In this document: positions 54,601-62,832 of the stretch, one piece after another
Layout of the letters: each line of letters begins with the position of its first letter
Position numbering within the stretch: position 1 is the first letter of the stretch
DNA from: Halomarinibacterium sp041392205
GTDB lineage: Bacteria; Bacteroidota; Bacteroidia; Flavobacteriales; Flavobacteriaceae
DNA: 64,000 nt
Assembly: GCA_041392205.1 (NCBI GenBank)
Contig: JAWKMO010000009.1
Location: 33,274 to 97,273, forward strand
Direction: 5' to 3'
Notes under the pieces: generated by a model
What the model saw: only the letters and a program-made list of their open reading frames with translations
Databases searched by the model: none
Told to the model about the DNA's origin: nothing
Position numbers and translations under genes: made by a program

Positions 54601-55918
54601 GTGTGTGCAAAGTATACTCGCTGGACTGTAGTTTTCTGGCATTTTCCAAACTTACATAATCGGTTCCATCACTTACAGAAACCCCGCCAAAACCACTTTG
54701 TACGGTTGCCACATCTCTTATGTTATTATTTAGGATACTTTGCTCAGAAGGGTTGTCGATGCCAAAGGGGTTAAAGTCGTTATTGGAGTTATCTGGATAC
54801 GAGTTTCTTGGTTTATTAATAAATCCTCCAGGAATCACATTTAATCCAACATTATTAGGATCTGCTTCTCCTATATCCTGTAAGGCTACAATATTTCTTA
54901 CATCGTTGGTGGTCGTGTTTCTATTGGTAATCCAAACTTCGGCACGCGTTATTTGTACTGCCGAATTTATAAAAGGGTAATTTTTTAGCACCCTATCGTA
55001 ATTATCTCTAAAATAATGAGCTAGGAAAAAGTGTCTGTTTTCGTCATAATCTAAAGCAAAAAGCTCAAATTCAGTTACCGTAGCACCTCCTTCTGCCACG
55101 ACCGAGCGGGTTTCGGAACGTTGTTCTGAAAAGACCCCTGTAATGGTGGTTTTTCCAAATTGAAGTTGTGCCTTTACCCCAAACAAACTTTGTGCTCCTT
55201 GAATGAGTGAGCTATTAAGCGGCATGCTTACATTACCTACTTCTATTTTTTGAATGATATCATCTTCCGTAGGTGTGTATTCTAGTTTTATCAAGTTTTG
55301 AAAATCGAAGGTAGACTGTGTGTCATAGTTGGCAGTTACCTGAAGGCGTTCTCCCACTTTTCCCAACAAACTTAAACTTATTCTTTGATCGAAATCGAAA
55401 GAAAAATTTCTTCGATTTCTAGGAGAAAATTGAGGGTTGTCCTGTTTTGTGTAAAGGAGCCCAAGATCCATTTCAACAGTCCCCTGCGGAATTACTTCAA
55501 TGGTATTACCTCCAAAAATAGTTTCAAAAAAATTGGAGTTTACATAAAAAGTAGGGAGTAGGTTTTTTTGTCCTTCTTCAGCACCCTCTTTTCGACCATC
55601 GGCAGCATCTATTTTTTCTTTAAAATAGGCTTTCATTTGTTCTCTTTGAACAAGTTCTCGATATTCTTCTGCTGTAAGAATTACGGGATAAGAAATATCA
55701 AAATCCCCCAGCATACGAGATAAAATATACCGGTCGGTTATTGGATCGTAGGTATACATATTTTGAATACTGGTTGGGTTTGGCAAATCCAAACGTCCCG
55801 ATTCAAATCCTGTAGCTGTAGTATCTTGTCCGTAACTGCTATATGCCGTTAACAGTAAAATTCCTATATAAAAATGCTTAACAACGTAGTTCTTAAAATT
55901 GTAATTTTTCACTCCCAA
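48608..55918 (-). CDS. sprA: SprA, outer-membrane translocon of the type IX secretion system
   Basis: The about 36-strand SprA barrel is the protein-conducting pore of the T9SS. The 2436-residue protein begins with a signal peptide ending SSYGQ. A long N-terminal part with repeated extracellular and periplasmic beta segments follows, for example DGVEATGIQTLEGNPNPVPN (about 480), then a middle section with motifs such as NKLELNINEDYN and FNELRMSELENKGGW, and a C-terminal barrel end RSGLTLRYNFGN. A Gly/Ser/Glu-rich low-complexity loop is at about 1898-1980. It follows ruvA by four bases. Length and position match SprA of gliding Flavobacteriia. Confidence 0.95.
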   Translation of the reverse strand: MGVKNYNFKNYVVKHFYIGILLLTAYSSYGQDTTATGFESGRLDLPNPTSIQNMYTYDPITDRYILSRMLGDFDISYPVILTAEEYRELVQREQMKAYFKEKIDAADGRKEGAEEGQKNLLPTFYVNSNFFETIFGGNTIEVIPQGTVEMDLGLLYTKQDNPQFSPRNRRNFSFDFDQRISLSLLGKVGERLQVTANYDTQSTFDFQNLIKLEYTPTEDDIIQKIEVGNVSMPLNSSLIQGAQSLFGVKAQLQFGKTTITGVFSEQRSETRSVVAEGGATVTEFELFALDYDENRHFFLAHYFRDNYDRVLKNYPFINSAVQITRAEVWITNRNTTTNDVRNIVALQDIGEADPNNVGLNVIPGGFINKPRNSYPDNSNNDFNPFGIDNPSEQSILNNNIRDVATVQSGFGGVSVSDGTDYVSLENARKLQSSEYTLHTQLGYISLNQRLNNDEVLAVAFQYTVNGNVYQVGEFSTDGVEATGIQTLEGNPNPVPNEGENQVGIPQNLVVKLLKSNITNVNEPVWDIMMKNIYPIGAYQLEQEDFRLNILYLDPSPINYINPVAGADFPEVEPGEVDLDDATLLRVFNLDKLNFNNDPQQGGDGFFDFYPGITVDQQNGRIIFTSVEPFGDYLFNKLELNINEDYNNPQTYNANQQKYVFRTLYRSTKTQAEQQESDKNKFQLKGTYKSTGSDGIPIGAFNIPQGSVVVTAGGRTLVEGVDYTVNYQLGRVQILDPSLQNSNTPINISVENNTLFGQQTKRFTGLDIQHKFNKNFQVGGTFLNLNERPLTQKSAFQNEPINNTMFGFNANYSTEVPFLTRLVNKLPNIDTDVVSNVSVRGEFAYLLPGAPKVSDFDGKVTAYVDDFEAAQTAIDIATPLSWTLSSTPIGFGGEFDNNNLAYNYNRAVLNWYTIDPIFYSSQRPDGINDEDLSSPFTRRIFRNEIFPDQDIIQGQTQALFPIDLAFYPTERGPYNFNPQASGGNTLPNPESRFGGIMRQLTTTDFERSNVEYIQFWLMDPFIYDENANNPGGKLTFNLGNISEDVLKDGRKQYENGLPADGGSANTLVSEWGKVPSNQSLVYTFATQGQDRINQDIGLDGLSDGEEAAKYPAFAGLPDPANDNYQYFLQAEGNILQRYKTFNGTQGNSPEQLTNDDRGSTAQPDVEDINRDNTMNTVDSYFEYEVDVTPNMNLDSKYVTDIKEITVTTQNNQEIPVRWIQFRIPLSEYDDAVNGISDFRSIRFMRMFMSGFQQETVLRFGTLELFRGDYRRYTESLDVDNSSNDQDNTVFENEAVGIIQNSNYAIPPGVFREELNNNNNIIRQDEQSLSLKVCDLEPEDARAVYKNFNVDMRQYKNLEMFIHAESLDAPATMLADGQMAAFIRLGNDLNTSFYEIEIPLNVSPEIANANESDAETIWPLENRLNLPLSLLQEIKTRVLGLETPVDPTQVTYFMQSDLDPNYTSGGENELRIGIKGTPSFGNVRIIMIGLRNKSNTDICGEVWFNELRMSELENKGGWAAVLNMDANLADFANVSATGNISTIGFGSIEQGPNQRSLEDSKQYDVVTNFNLGQLLPKKWGVVLPFNYGIGEELITPKYDPEFEDIELQARLDNTTDANEKNTIEEQSVDYTKRQSVNFIGVRKNKAGENPSKPMPYDVENFTFSFTYNQVDHHDFEIEDALNQQVRLGGTYDYTINSKPIEPFKKNDSLFTGKYWQFLKDLNFNPLPSNISVSSNITRQYNEQKFRELNLAANQIGLPTLYQRNFLFDWQYTLNYNLTQSLRFNFNSANNRIVNNYINEGIVDNSIGVWDGFFQVGDPNQHFQSLQLNYDLPTQKFPFLKWMRIAYSYQGDYQWQDGSDLFSNIELEDDQGNVLGVYDLGNSVQNASTHRINSTLDMNSFYRYVGLTKIKSSKNRGGTNEGGETSGGNSLLGGKGERNEGGGDKGNENDPKSKRDQILGGRNGEGGSGPGAEGTTAGTSSGSLSGGDKALNTFIGLITSIKKIQLNYQENNGIYLPGYLPSIGFAGSLKPSTGFVFGSQAEIRELAARKGWLTLYPEFNEQYTEVESKQLDAQVNIELIPDLKIDLNGTRAYSENYAENYIVRDDLYESLTPNTFGNFNISTVLIKTAFSKSDEISSSAFDAFRDNRLTIADRLANNLAQNNPNYTLERDSLGFPKGFGRTSQSVLLASFLSAYKGSDASKEKTGIFRDVPLPNWDIKYTGLMRIKWFKKQFKRFSIQHGYRASYTVNQFQTNLDFDRKNPLELDQSGNFKSETFLNNVNLTEQFSPLIKVDFEMQNSVKIMAELRKDRALSLSFANNLLTEIQGNEIILGLGYRIKDLRIGTNFGGKKRILKSDLNFKLDASRRYNVTIIRNLDILNNQTTAGQTIYGLQFTADYALSKNLTALFYYDHTFSEYAISTAFPQTTIRSGLTLRYNFGN

Positions 55919-55922
55919 ATCT

Positions 55923-56504
55923 TTACAAATTTTTTAAGGCTTGTTTTATAATTTCTTCTATGGTTGCTTGTGGATGGCTTTTTAGTACTTCGTCACAAGC
56001 TTTTTCAGCTTGTTTTCTTATAAAACCTAAAGTCTCCAAAGCAGATAACGCTTCATTTCTATTCGTATTGCTCGATTTTAAAGAATTAGAAACTCCGCCA
56101 TAAACTTTAACTATTTTATCTTTTAAATCTAAAACCACTCGCTGAGCTGTTTTAGTTCCTATTCCTCTAATTCCTTGAATGGTGACAATGTCTTCTGTAA
56201 TAATTGCATCCCTTATTTGTTCTGGCGAAAGAGAAGACAACATGGTTCTTGCGGTGCTTGCCCCAACTCCTGAAACCGAAATTAATAAATTAAAAACCTC
56301 TCTTTCTACCACCGTGGCAAATCCGTACAACGTATGAGAATCTTCCCTTACCAGCAATTGCGTGTACAACTTTACTTTTTCTGAAATAGGGATTTGCGAA
56401 AAGGTATGTAACGATATGTTTAAAAAATACCCTACTCCATTACAGTCTATCACCACATCGGTTGGGTTTTTCTCTACTAATTTTCCCTCAATATGGGTAA
56501 TCAT
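55923..56504 (-). CDS. ruvA: Holliday junction branch migration protein RuvA
   Basis: Binds four-way junctions as a tetramer and loads RuvB. The 193-residue protein has an N-terminal OB fold (MITHIEGKLVEKNPTDVVID), two helix-hairpin-helix motifs (VSGVGASTARTML and IRGIGTKTAQRVV) and a C-terminal domain (about 147-193) that contacts RuvB. The length is typical. It leads the ruvA-sprA-gcvH-vanZ transcript; ruvB is 3.4 kb away in a separate unit. Confidence 0.97.
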   Translation of the reverse strand: MITHIEGKLVEKNPTDVVIDCNGVGYFLNISLHTFSQIPISEKVKLYTQLLVREDSHTLYGFATVVEREVFNLLISVSGVGASTARTMLSSLSPEQIRDAIITEDIVTIQGIRGIGTKTAQRVVLDLKDKIVKVYGGVSNSLKSSNTNRNEALSALETLGFIRKQAEKACDEVLKSHPQATIEEIIKQALKNL

Positions 56505-56527
56505 TCGTTAATAAAAGGTTAATGGCT

Positions 56528-56535
56528 CAAATATA
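56528..56535 (-). promoter_or_regulatory. Candidate -7 element for the ruvA-sprA operon
   Basis: TATATTTG on the minus strand fits TAnnTTTG, 23 bases before the ruvA ATG. No TTG was found at the ideal spacing. If right, ruvA and sprA share this promoter. Confidence 0.5.
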
Positions 56536-56586
56536 GTATAATTATTTTCAACTAAGGGTGTTGCTAAAATTAAAAAAAACTATTGT

Positions 56587-58890
56587 CTAACTAATTTTTT
56601 TATTCTTTTTTTCCTTTAGTGCTTTTTCCTTTTGTTGCGCATCTACTACCGCTATGGCTGTCATATTTACCATTTCTTCCACACTGGCTCCCAATTGAAA
56701 AATATGCACCGGTTTTTTCATTCCTAGCATAATTGGCCCAACAGAAAGTACGTCCTTTTGTTCCTTTAACATTTTATAGTTACTATTTGCAGCATCTAAA
56801 TTTGGGAAAACTAAGGCATTTACTTTATTTCCAGCAAGTTTTGAAAATGGAAACTTGTTTTTTAGCATTTCTGAATTTAAGGCAAAATCCACCTGAATTT
56901 CGCCATCAACAATCATATCTGGATTAGATTTATGCAAGATGTTTACAGCTTCTCTTACTTTCTCGGCATGGGCATCTTTGGAAGAGCCAAAATTGGCATA
57001 AGAAATCATGGCAATAACGGGTTTTAACCCAAACATTTTCATGGTATAATTAGTCATTTGCGCAATATTGGCAAGTTCTTTTGCTGAAGGGTCAATATTA
57101 ATAGACGTATCAGACAAAAATAGGGGCCCTCTACTGGTTAACATTAAGTTGGTGGTGGCTATTTTATCAACTCCATCAAACTTTCCAATGGTTTCTAAAA
57201 TGGGTCTCACAACTACGGGATACGAACGCGCATAGCCTGAAACCATAGCATCTGCATCTCCTTCTTTAAGCATCATGGAAGCAAAATAGTTTCGTTCTCT
57301 CATTAACCGTTTCGCATCAAACAAGGTAACTCCATTGCGTTTTCTTTGTTCCCAAAAATTATGAGCATATCTATTTAGGCGCTCTATTTGTTCATCGGAC
57401 TTTGGATCGATAATTTCTATATTTTCTTCAAAATCAAGTTCATTCATTAATTCTTCAATGACCTCACGTCTTCCCAAAAGGATGGGAATTGCAATTCCTT
57501 CTTCGTGCGCTATTTGAGCTGCTTTCATTACATCTAGGTGATCGGCTTCGGCAAAAACTACTCTCTTGGGATTCGATTTTGCTCGATCCATGAGTAATTT
57601 AATTATTTTATTATCGCTACCCATGCGCTCATTAAGTTCATCTATATATTTATCCCAATCGGTAATGGGTGATTGGGCAACGCCTGTTTCCATGGCTGCT
57701 TTAGCTACCGCTGGAGGAACTGCAGCAATTAATCTTGGGTCGAAAGGCTTCGGAATAATATAGTCTCGTCCAAAATTTAAACGGGTTTCTCCATAAGCAA
57801 TATTTACTTGCTCTGGCACATGTTCCTTAGCCAAATCAGCCAATGCTTTAACAGCAGCCATTTTCATAGCTTCATTTATTTTGGTGGCTCGAACATCTAG
57901 AGCCCCTCTAAAAATAAACGGGAACCCTAACACATTGTTAACTTGATTGGGATGGTCGCTTCTACCCGTTGCCATAATAATGTCTTTTCGGGTTTTTATA
58001 GCCACATCATAATCAATTTCTGGGTCGGGGTTTGCCATGGCAAATACAATGGGTTTTGCGGCCATGCTTTGTAGCATTTTAGGAGTAACAATACCCGCTA
58101 TGGAAAGCCCAACAAACACATCGGCGTGTTCCATGGCTTGTTCAAGGGTTTCTATATTTCTTGTTGTGGCAAATTCTTTTTTCTCTTCAGAAAGGTTTTC
58201 TTGATCCTTTCTTATAACCCCTTTGCTATCGCACATCACAATATTTTCTGGCAAAGCTCCAAAAGCTTTGTACAATCTAGTACATGAAACTGCAGCAGCA
58301 CCAGCACCACTTATAACAATACGTACTTTTGAAATGTCTTTTTCGGCAATTTCTAAGGCATTCAATAATGCCGCTGCCGAAATAATTGCAGTGCCATGCT
58401 GATCGTCATGCATCACAGGAATATTAAGTTCCTCTTTTAACCGGCGTTCAATTTCAAAAGCTTCGGGAGCTTTAATATCTTCCAAATTAATACCCCCAAA
58501 GGTGGGTGCAATGTTTTTTACTGTTTCAATAAAAGCCTCCATATTTTCAGTCCCTATTTCAATGTCAAACACATCGATATCGGCAAATATTTTGAAAAGC
58601 AAAGCTTTTCCTTCCATTACAGGCTTAGAGGCTTCAGGCCCTATGTTTCCTAGTCCTAACACAGCAGTACCGTTTGAAATAACAGCCACTAAATTCCCTT
58701 TATTGGTGTATTTATACACATTTTCTGTATTCTTTTCAATTTCTAGGCACGGTTCTGCTACGCCTGGAGAATACGCCAAAGACAAATCCCGTTGACTCGA
58801 ATATTTTTTTGTAGGGACTACCTGAATCTTTCCAGGCTTCGGTTTTGCGTGATATAATAAAGCCTCACGGCGTTTGCTTTGTTTGCTCAT
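56587..58890 (-). CDS. maeB: NADP-dependent malic enzyme fused to a phosphotransacetylase-like domain
   Basis: Oxidatively decarboxylates malate to pyruvate, making NADPH. Residues about 1-430 form the malic enzyme part, with SLAYSPGVAEPC, the catalytic region GKALLFKIFADIDVFDIEI and HDDQHGTA, plus a Rossmann motif VISGAGAAAVSC. Residues about 440-760 resemble phosphate acetyltransferase, which in MaeB is regulatory (acetyl-CoA binding) and not catalytic. The 767-residue length is normal. It has its own promoter-like box. Confidence 0.95.
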   Translation of the reverse strand: MSKQSKRREALLYHAKPKPGKIQVVPTKKYSSQRDLSLAYSPGVAEPCLEIEKNTENVYKYTNKGNLVAVISNGTAVLGLGNIGPEASKPVMEGKALLFKIFADIDVFDIEIGTENMEAFIETVKNIAPTFGGINLEDIKAPEAFEIERRLKEELNIPVMHDDQHGTAIISAAALLNALEIAEKDISKVRIVISGAGAAAVSCTRLYKAFGALPENIVMCDSKGVIRKDQENLSEEKKEFATTRNIETLEQAMEHADVFVGLSIAGIVTPKMLQSMAAKPIVFAMANPDPEIDYDVAIKTRKDIIMATGRSDHPNQVNNVLGFPFIFRGALDVRATKINEAMKMAAVKALADLAKEHVPEQVNIAYGETRLNFGRDYIIPKPFDPRLIAAVPPAVAKAAMETGVAQSPITDWDKYIDELNERMGSDNKIIKLLMDRAKSNPKRVVFAEADHLDVMKAAQIAHEEGIAIPILLGRREVIEELMNELDFEENIEIIDPKSDEQIERLNRYAHNFWEQRKRNGVTLFDAKRLMRERNYFASMMLKEGDADAMVSGYARSYPVVVRPILETIGKFDGVDKIATTNLMLTSRGPLFLSDTSINIDPSAKELANIAQMTNYTMKMFGLKPVIAMISYANFGSSKDAHAEKVREAVNILHKSNPDMIVDGEIQVDFALNSEMLKNKFPFSKLAGNKVNALVFPNLDAANSNYKMLKEQKDVLSVGPIMLGMKKPVHIFQLGASVEEMVNMTAIAVVDAQQKEKALKEKKNKKIS

Positions 58891-58912
58891 TTTTAGAATA
58901 ATGTAGGGTTTA

Positions 58913-58920
58913 CAAAGGTA
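58913..58920 (-). promoter_or_regulatory. Candidate -7 element for maeB
   Basis: TACCTTTG on the minus strand fits TAnnTTTG. The ATG (58890) is 23 bases further on, giving a leader of about 18 bases. The nearest TTTGG is at 16 bases instead of the ideal 20. Confidence 0.45.
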
Positions 58921-58951
58921 ATAGACTCCGTGAAACCAAAAAATTTTAAGC

Positions 58952-59875
58952 CTATTCTTTTAAGAAAGAAATATTGCGTTTTAAACCAGAAAATTGCGTG
59001 CGTTTCACCGCACTTTTTTTAAAAATCGCGGCAAAAACTTCTTCCGTAATTTCTTCCCAATCCTTTTTAGAATTTGAGAGCAGTTGGGGATTGGGGTTAA
59101 AAAGGGGTTCATTATGTGCTTTGCTGAAGCGATTCCATGGGCACACATCTTGGCACACATCACATCCAAACATCCAGTTGTCCATTTGGTTTAAAAAATG
59201 TAGTGGGATTTCATTTTTTAATTCAATGGTCAAATAGGAAATACATTTACTCCCATCCACGACATAGGGTTGTACGATAGCCTGGGTAGGACAGGCATCG
59301 ATACAGGCTGTGCACGTGCCACAGTGATCTGTTACAGGGTAATCATACGCAAGTTCAATATCAACAATTAATTCGGCAATAAAAAAGAAAGAACCTACTT
59401 GTTTGCTTAGCAAATTACTGTGTTTCCCCATCCATCCTAAGCCACTTTTAGCAGCCCAAGTCTTATCTAATACGGGTGCAGAATCAACAAATGCACGACC
59501 GTGTACGTCTCCAATTTCATTCTGAATAAAATATAGTAATGCTTTCAGTTTTTCTTTAATTACCAAATGGTAATCGGTGCCATAGGCATATTTTGAAATT
59601 TTATAAGAATCATCTCGTTGGGTTTCCTTCGGAAAGTAATTTAGCAATAAAGAAATTACACTTTTAGATCCTTCTACTAATTTTGTAGGATCTAGTCGCT
59701 TGTCGAAATGATTTTCCATATAACTCATTTCGCCATGCATATTTTTTTTAAGCCATTTTTCTAATCGCGGGGCTTCTTCTTCAAGAAATTGTGCTTTACT
59801 AATTCCGCAAGACATAAAACCCAAACGCTTGGCTTCTTCTTTAATAAGACTTGTAATATGTTGTTTGGAATTCAT
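58952..59875 (-). CDS. queG: Epoxyqueuosine reductase
   Basis: Last step of queuosine synthesis, reducing epoxyqueuosine in tRNA with a cobalamin cofactor. The 307-residue protein has the catalytic Asp131 in FVDSAPVLDK and two [4Fe-4S] clusters from C185-x2-C188-x2-C191-x3-C195 and C211, C238, C241, C245 (CDVCQDVCPWN). It lacks the HEAT-repeat C-terminus of longer relatives. The start abuts the ruvB stop, so they are cotranscribed. Confidence 0.96.
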   Translation of the reverse strand: MNSKQHITSLIKEEAKRLGFMSCGISKAQFLEEEAPRLEKWLKKNMHGEMSYMENHFDKRLDPTKLVEGSKSVISLLLNYFPKETQRDDSYKISKYAYGTDYHLVIKEKLKALLYFIQNEIGDVHGRAFVDSAPVLDKTWAAKSGLGWMGKHSNLLSKQVGSFFFIAELIVDIELAYDYPVTDHCGTCTACIDACPTQAIVQPYVVDGSKCISYLTIELKNEIPLHFLNQMDNWMFGCDVCQDVCPWNRFSKAHNEPLFNPNPQLLSNSKKDWEEITEEVFAAIFKKSAVKRTQFSGLKRNISFLKE

Positions 59876-60898
59876 TTAAAAAAGTCCGCCTTGAGTTCCT
59901 CCTTTCAGCTTTCCTAAATGTAGGTAGGCAAATTCGGTGACTTCTCTTCCGCGGGGTGTTCTCACAATAAATCCCTGTTGAATAAGAAATGGTTCGTAAA
60001 CTTCTTCAATAGTTTCGGCACTTTCAGAAACAGCTGTGGCAAGGGTAGTAATCCCAACAGGACCTCCTTTGAACTTGTCGATAATTGTTTTCAAAATTTT
60101 ATTATCCATTTCATCAAGGCCATGCGTGTCTACGTGAAGTTGCTCTAGGGCGTATTTTGCAATCTTAATATCAATGTTTCCATTGCCTTTAATTTGCGCG
60201 AAATCACGAACTCTTCTTAGCAGTGCATTTGCAATTCTTGGTGTTCCACGACTTCTTCCAGCAATTTCTATAGCGGCTTCCATGGAGATAGGAACATTTA
60301 ATATGTGAGCGCTTCTTTGTACGATAGTGGTGAGTAATTCGGTGGTGTAATATTGCAGTCTACTTGAAATTCCAAAGCGAGCCCTCATGGGAGCCGTTAA
60401 TAATCCAGAACGCGTTGTTGCTCCAACTAAAGTGAAAGGATTTAAATTAATTTGAACCGTACGGGCATTGGGGCCTGACTCGATCATAATGTCTATTTTG
60501 TAATCTTCCATGGCCGAGTAGAGATACTCTTCTACAATAGGGCTTAATCGATGAATTTCATCAATAAACAGGACATCTCTTTCTTCTAAATTGGTAAGTA
60601 ATCCAGCCAAATCGCCAGGTTTGTCTAAAACGGGCCCTGATGTTACCCTAATGTTTACTTGCAATTCGTTTGCGAGAATATGGGCAAGGGTAGTTTTTCC
60701 TAAGCCAGGAGGACCGTGGAACAATGTATGATCTAGTGCATCGTTACGCAAATTGGCTGCTTGAACAAATACTTTGAGGTTTTCCAACACTTGATCTTGC
60801 CCTGCAAAATCTTCAAAAGAAAGTGGTCGAAGTTTTCTTTCAATATCCAATTCCTGATCGGAAAAGTTTTCGTTGGTAGGGTCGAGATGTTCGTTCAT
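59876..60898 (-). CDS. ruvB: Holliday junction DNA helicase RuvB
   Basis: Hexameric AAA+ motor that drives branch migration with RuvA. The 340-residue protein has Walker A GPPGLGKTTL, Walker B LFIDEIHRL, sensor ATTRSG, an arginine finger in PMRARFG and a C-terminal winged-helix end GLIVRTPRGR-like (FIVRTPRGREVTEFAY). ATG 60898 begins MNEHLDPTN; an upstream in-frame ATG at 60913 would lie on the promoter. It is in one operon with queG. Confidence 0.96.
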   Translation of the reverse strand: MNEHLDPTNENFSDQELDIERKLRPLSFEDFAGQDQVLENLKVFVQAANLRNDALDHTLFHGPPGLGKTTLAHILANELQVNIRVTSGPVLDKPGDLAGLLTNLEERDVLFIDEIHRLSPIVEEYLYSAMEDYKIDIMIESGPNARTVQINLNPFTLVGATTRSGLLTAPMRARFGISSRLQYYTTELLTTIVQRSAHILNVPISMEAAIEIAGRSRGTPRIANALLRRVRDFAQIKGNGNIDIKIAKYALEQLHVDTHGLDEMDNKILKTIIDKFKGGPVGITTLATAVSESAETIEEVYEPFLIQQGFIVRTPRGREVTEFAYLHLGKLKGGTQGGLF

Positions 60899-60902
60899 AA
60901 AA

Positions 60903-60910
60903 CAAATATA
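60903..60910 (-). promoter_or_regulatory. Candidate -7 element very close to the ruvB start
   Basis: TATATTTG on the minus strand fits TAnnTTTG, but only four bases separate it from the ATG, so the message may begin at or beside the start codon. No clear -33 box is present. Confidence 0.45.
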
Positions 60911-60939
60911 CAAACAGTTATTGCCATTATAGGTATAAA

Positions 60940-60965
60940 AAAACCCCCTTTGTTACAAGAGGGTT
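60940..60965 (-). terminator. Terminator after oxidase subunit I
   Basis: The minus-strand stem AACCCTCTT/AAGGGGGTT (one G-U pair) with a 6-base loop runs into seven T. It separates the coxB-coxA transcript from ruvB. Confidence 0.85.
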
Positions 60966-60986
60966 ATTTAGTTATTTTAAAATGAA

Positions 60987-62813
60987 TTAATGTTTCATTT
61001 CTTCTTCATTTTCTTGAAGAGGTAGTATTTGAGGAGCATAATCTTGCCCTGGTACTACATAATCACTTTCATCTTTATTCAATTTACTGTAATCATAGGC
61101 CCAACGATATACATGAGGAATAGGGCCATCCCAGTTTCCATGGATATGTTTTACTTCGGCCGTCCATTCTAGAGTATTCGATTTCCAAGGGTTTTTTGGT
61201 CCCTTTTTCCCAAAGAATATAGAAGAAATAAAATTATATAGGAAAACTAATTGTGCAGCCCCAGCAATAAAAGCAAAGATGGTAATTACTACATTTATAT
61301 TTGCTAAGTCATCAAAATATGGGAAAGCTGTATTGGTATAATAACGTCTTGGTAATCCTGCCATTCCAATAAAGTGCATGGGAAAGAAAACGCCATAGGC
61401 TCCAATTGCTGTTATCCAAAAGTGAACGTAGCCAAGGTTTTTGTTAAGCATACGGCCCTCAAACATTTTTGGAAACCAATGATACACTCCTGCAAATAAC
61501 CCATACAATGCTGAAATACCCATAACTAAGTGAAAGTGCGCTACTACAAAATACGTATCGTGTACATTAATATCCAATGCACTATCTCCTAGGATAATCC
61601 CAGTAAGACCCCCTGTTATAAAAGTTGAAACTAACCCAATAGAAAACAACATTGCCGGATTAAGTTGTAAATTTCCTTTCCACAAAGTAGTAATGTAGTT
61701 AAAGGCTTTTACTGCTGATGGAATGGCAATTAATAAGGTAGTAAAAGTAAATACAGATCCTAGGAAAGGATTCATCCCAGAAATAAACATATGGTGTCCC
61801 CAAACGATTGTTGAAAGGAATGCAATAGCTAAAATAGAAGCTACCATGGCACGATATCCAAAGATGGGTTTTCGTGAGTTGGTGGCAATAATTTCGGAAG
61901 TAATACCTAATGCTGGTAATAATACTATATAAACCTCAGGGTGCCCTAAGAACCAAAAAAGATGCTCAAATAAAACTGGTGAACCTCCTTGATTATGTAA
62001 TACTTCACCAGCAACATAAATGTCTGACAAGAAGAAAGAAGTACCAAAACTTCTATCCATAATTAATAATAATGCTGCTGATAATAATACTGGGAAGGAA
62101 ACCACCCCAATAACAGCAGTAATAAAGAATGCCCATATGGTTAATGGTAAACGTGTCATAGACATCCCTTTGGTACGAAGATTAATTACCGTAACGATAT
62201 AGTTAAGGGACCCTAATAAGGAGGAAGCAATAAATATTGCCATAGAAACTAACCACAGTGTCATACCAGCACCAGAGCCAGGAATTGCTTGAGGTAGAGC
62301 ACTTAAAGGAGGGTAAATTGTCCACCCAGCAGAGGCAGGCCCGGCTTCCACAAAAAGGGAAAGCACCATGATAATGCTGGAAAGAAAAAATAACCAATAA
62401 GAGATCATATTTAAAAACCCTGAGGCCATATCTCTAGCTCCAATTTGTAATGGGATTAACAAATTACTAAAGGTTCCACTTAAACCGGCAGTTAATACAA
62501 AGAAAACCATAATGGTTCCATGGATTGTCACTAATGCTAGATATACGTTAGGATCCATGATGCCATCTGCACCCCATTTTCCTAAGAAAATCTCATATAC
62601 CCCAAATTGTTTGTCGGGCCAAGCTAATTGCAATCTAAAAAGCATAGACATAGCTATTCCAATAATTCCCATAAACAATCCTGTAATTAGGTATTGTTTG
62701 GAAATCATTTTATGATCTTGGCTAAAGATATATTTAGTAATAAATGTCTCTTTATGATGGTGCCCGTGATCGTCGTGATGGTCTTCTACGTGGTCGTGTG
62801 CGTGTGCTGACAT
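60987..62813 (-). CDS. ctaD: Cytochrome c oxidase subunit I
   Basis: Catalytic subunit of the aa3-type oxidase. The 608-residue protein has about 12 or more membrane helices. CuB ligands and the cross-linked Tyr are in FWFLGHPEVYIVLLP, with GHPEV marking an A1-type D-channel. WGHHMF holds the other CuB histidines, and DTYFVVAHFHLVMG holds the heme a and a3 ligands. Residues 1-22 are His/Asp-rich (MSAHAHDHVEDHHDDHGHHH). Subunit II is directly upstream; subunits III and IV are in a separate locus at 39.8-41.8 kb. Confidence 0.96.
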   Translation of the reverse strand: MSAHAHDHVEDHHDDHGHHHKETFITKYIFSQDHKMISKQYLITGLFMGIIGIAMSMLFRLQLAWPDKQFGVYEIFLGKWGADGIMDPNVYLALVTIHGTIMVFFVLTAGLSGTFSNLLIPLQIGARDMASGFLNMISYWLFFLSSIIMVLSLFVEAGPASAGWTIYPPLSALPQAIPGSGAGMTLWLVSMAIFIASSLLGSLNYIVTVINLRTKGMSMTRLPLTIWAFFITAVIGVVSFPVLLSAALLLIMDRSFGTSFFLSDIYVAGEVLHNQGGSPVLFEHLFWFLGHPEVYIVLLPALGITSEIIATNSRKPIFGYRAMVASILAIAFLSTIVWGHHMFISGMNPFLGSVFTFTTLLIAIPSAVKAFNYITTLWKGNLQLNPAMLFSIGLVSTFITGGLTGIILGDSALDINVHDTYFVVAHFHLVMGISALYGLFAGVYHWFPKMFEGRMLNKNLGYVHFWITAIGAYGVFFPMHFIGMAGLPRRYYTNTAFPYFDDLANINVVITIFAFIAGAAQLVFLYNFISSIFFGKKGPKNPWKSNTLEWTAEVKHIHGNWDGPIPHVYRWAYDYSKLNKDESDYVVPGQDYAPQILPLQENEEEMKH

Positions 62814-62832
62814 ATCTTTCTAAACTGTTTTA

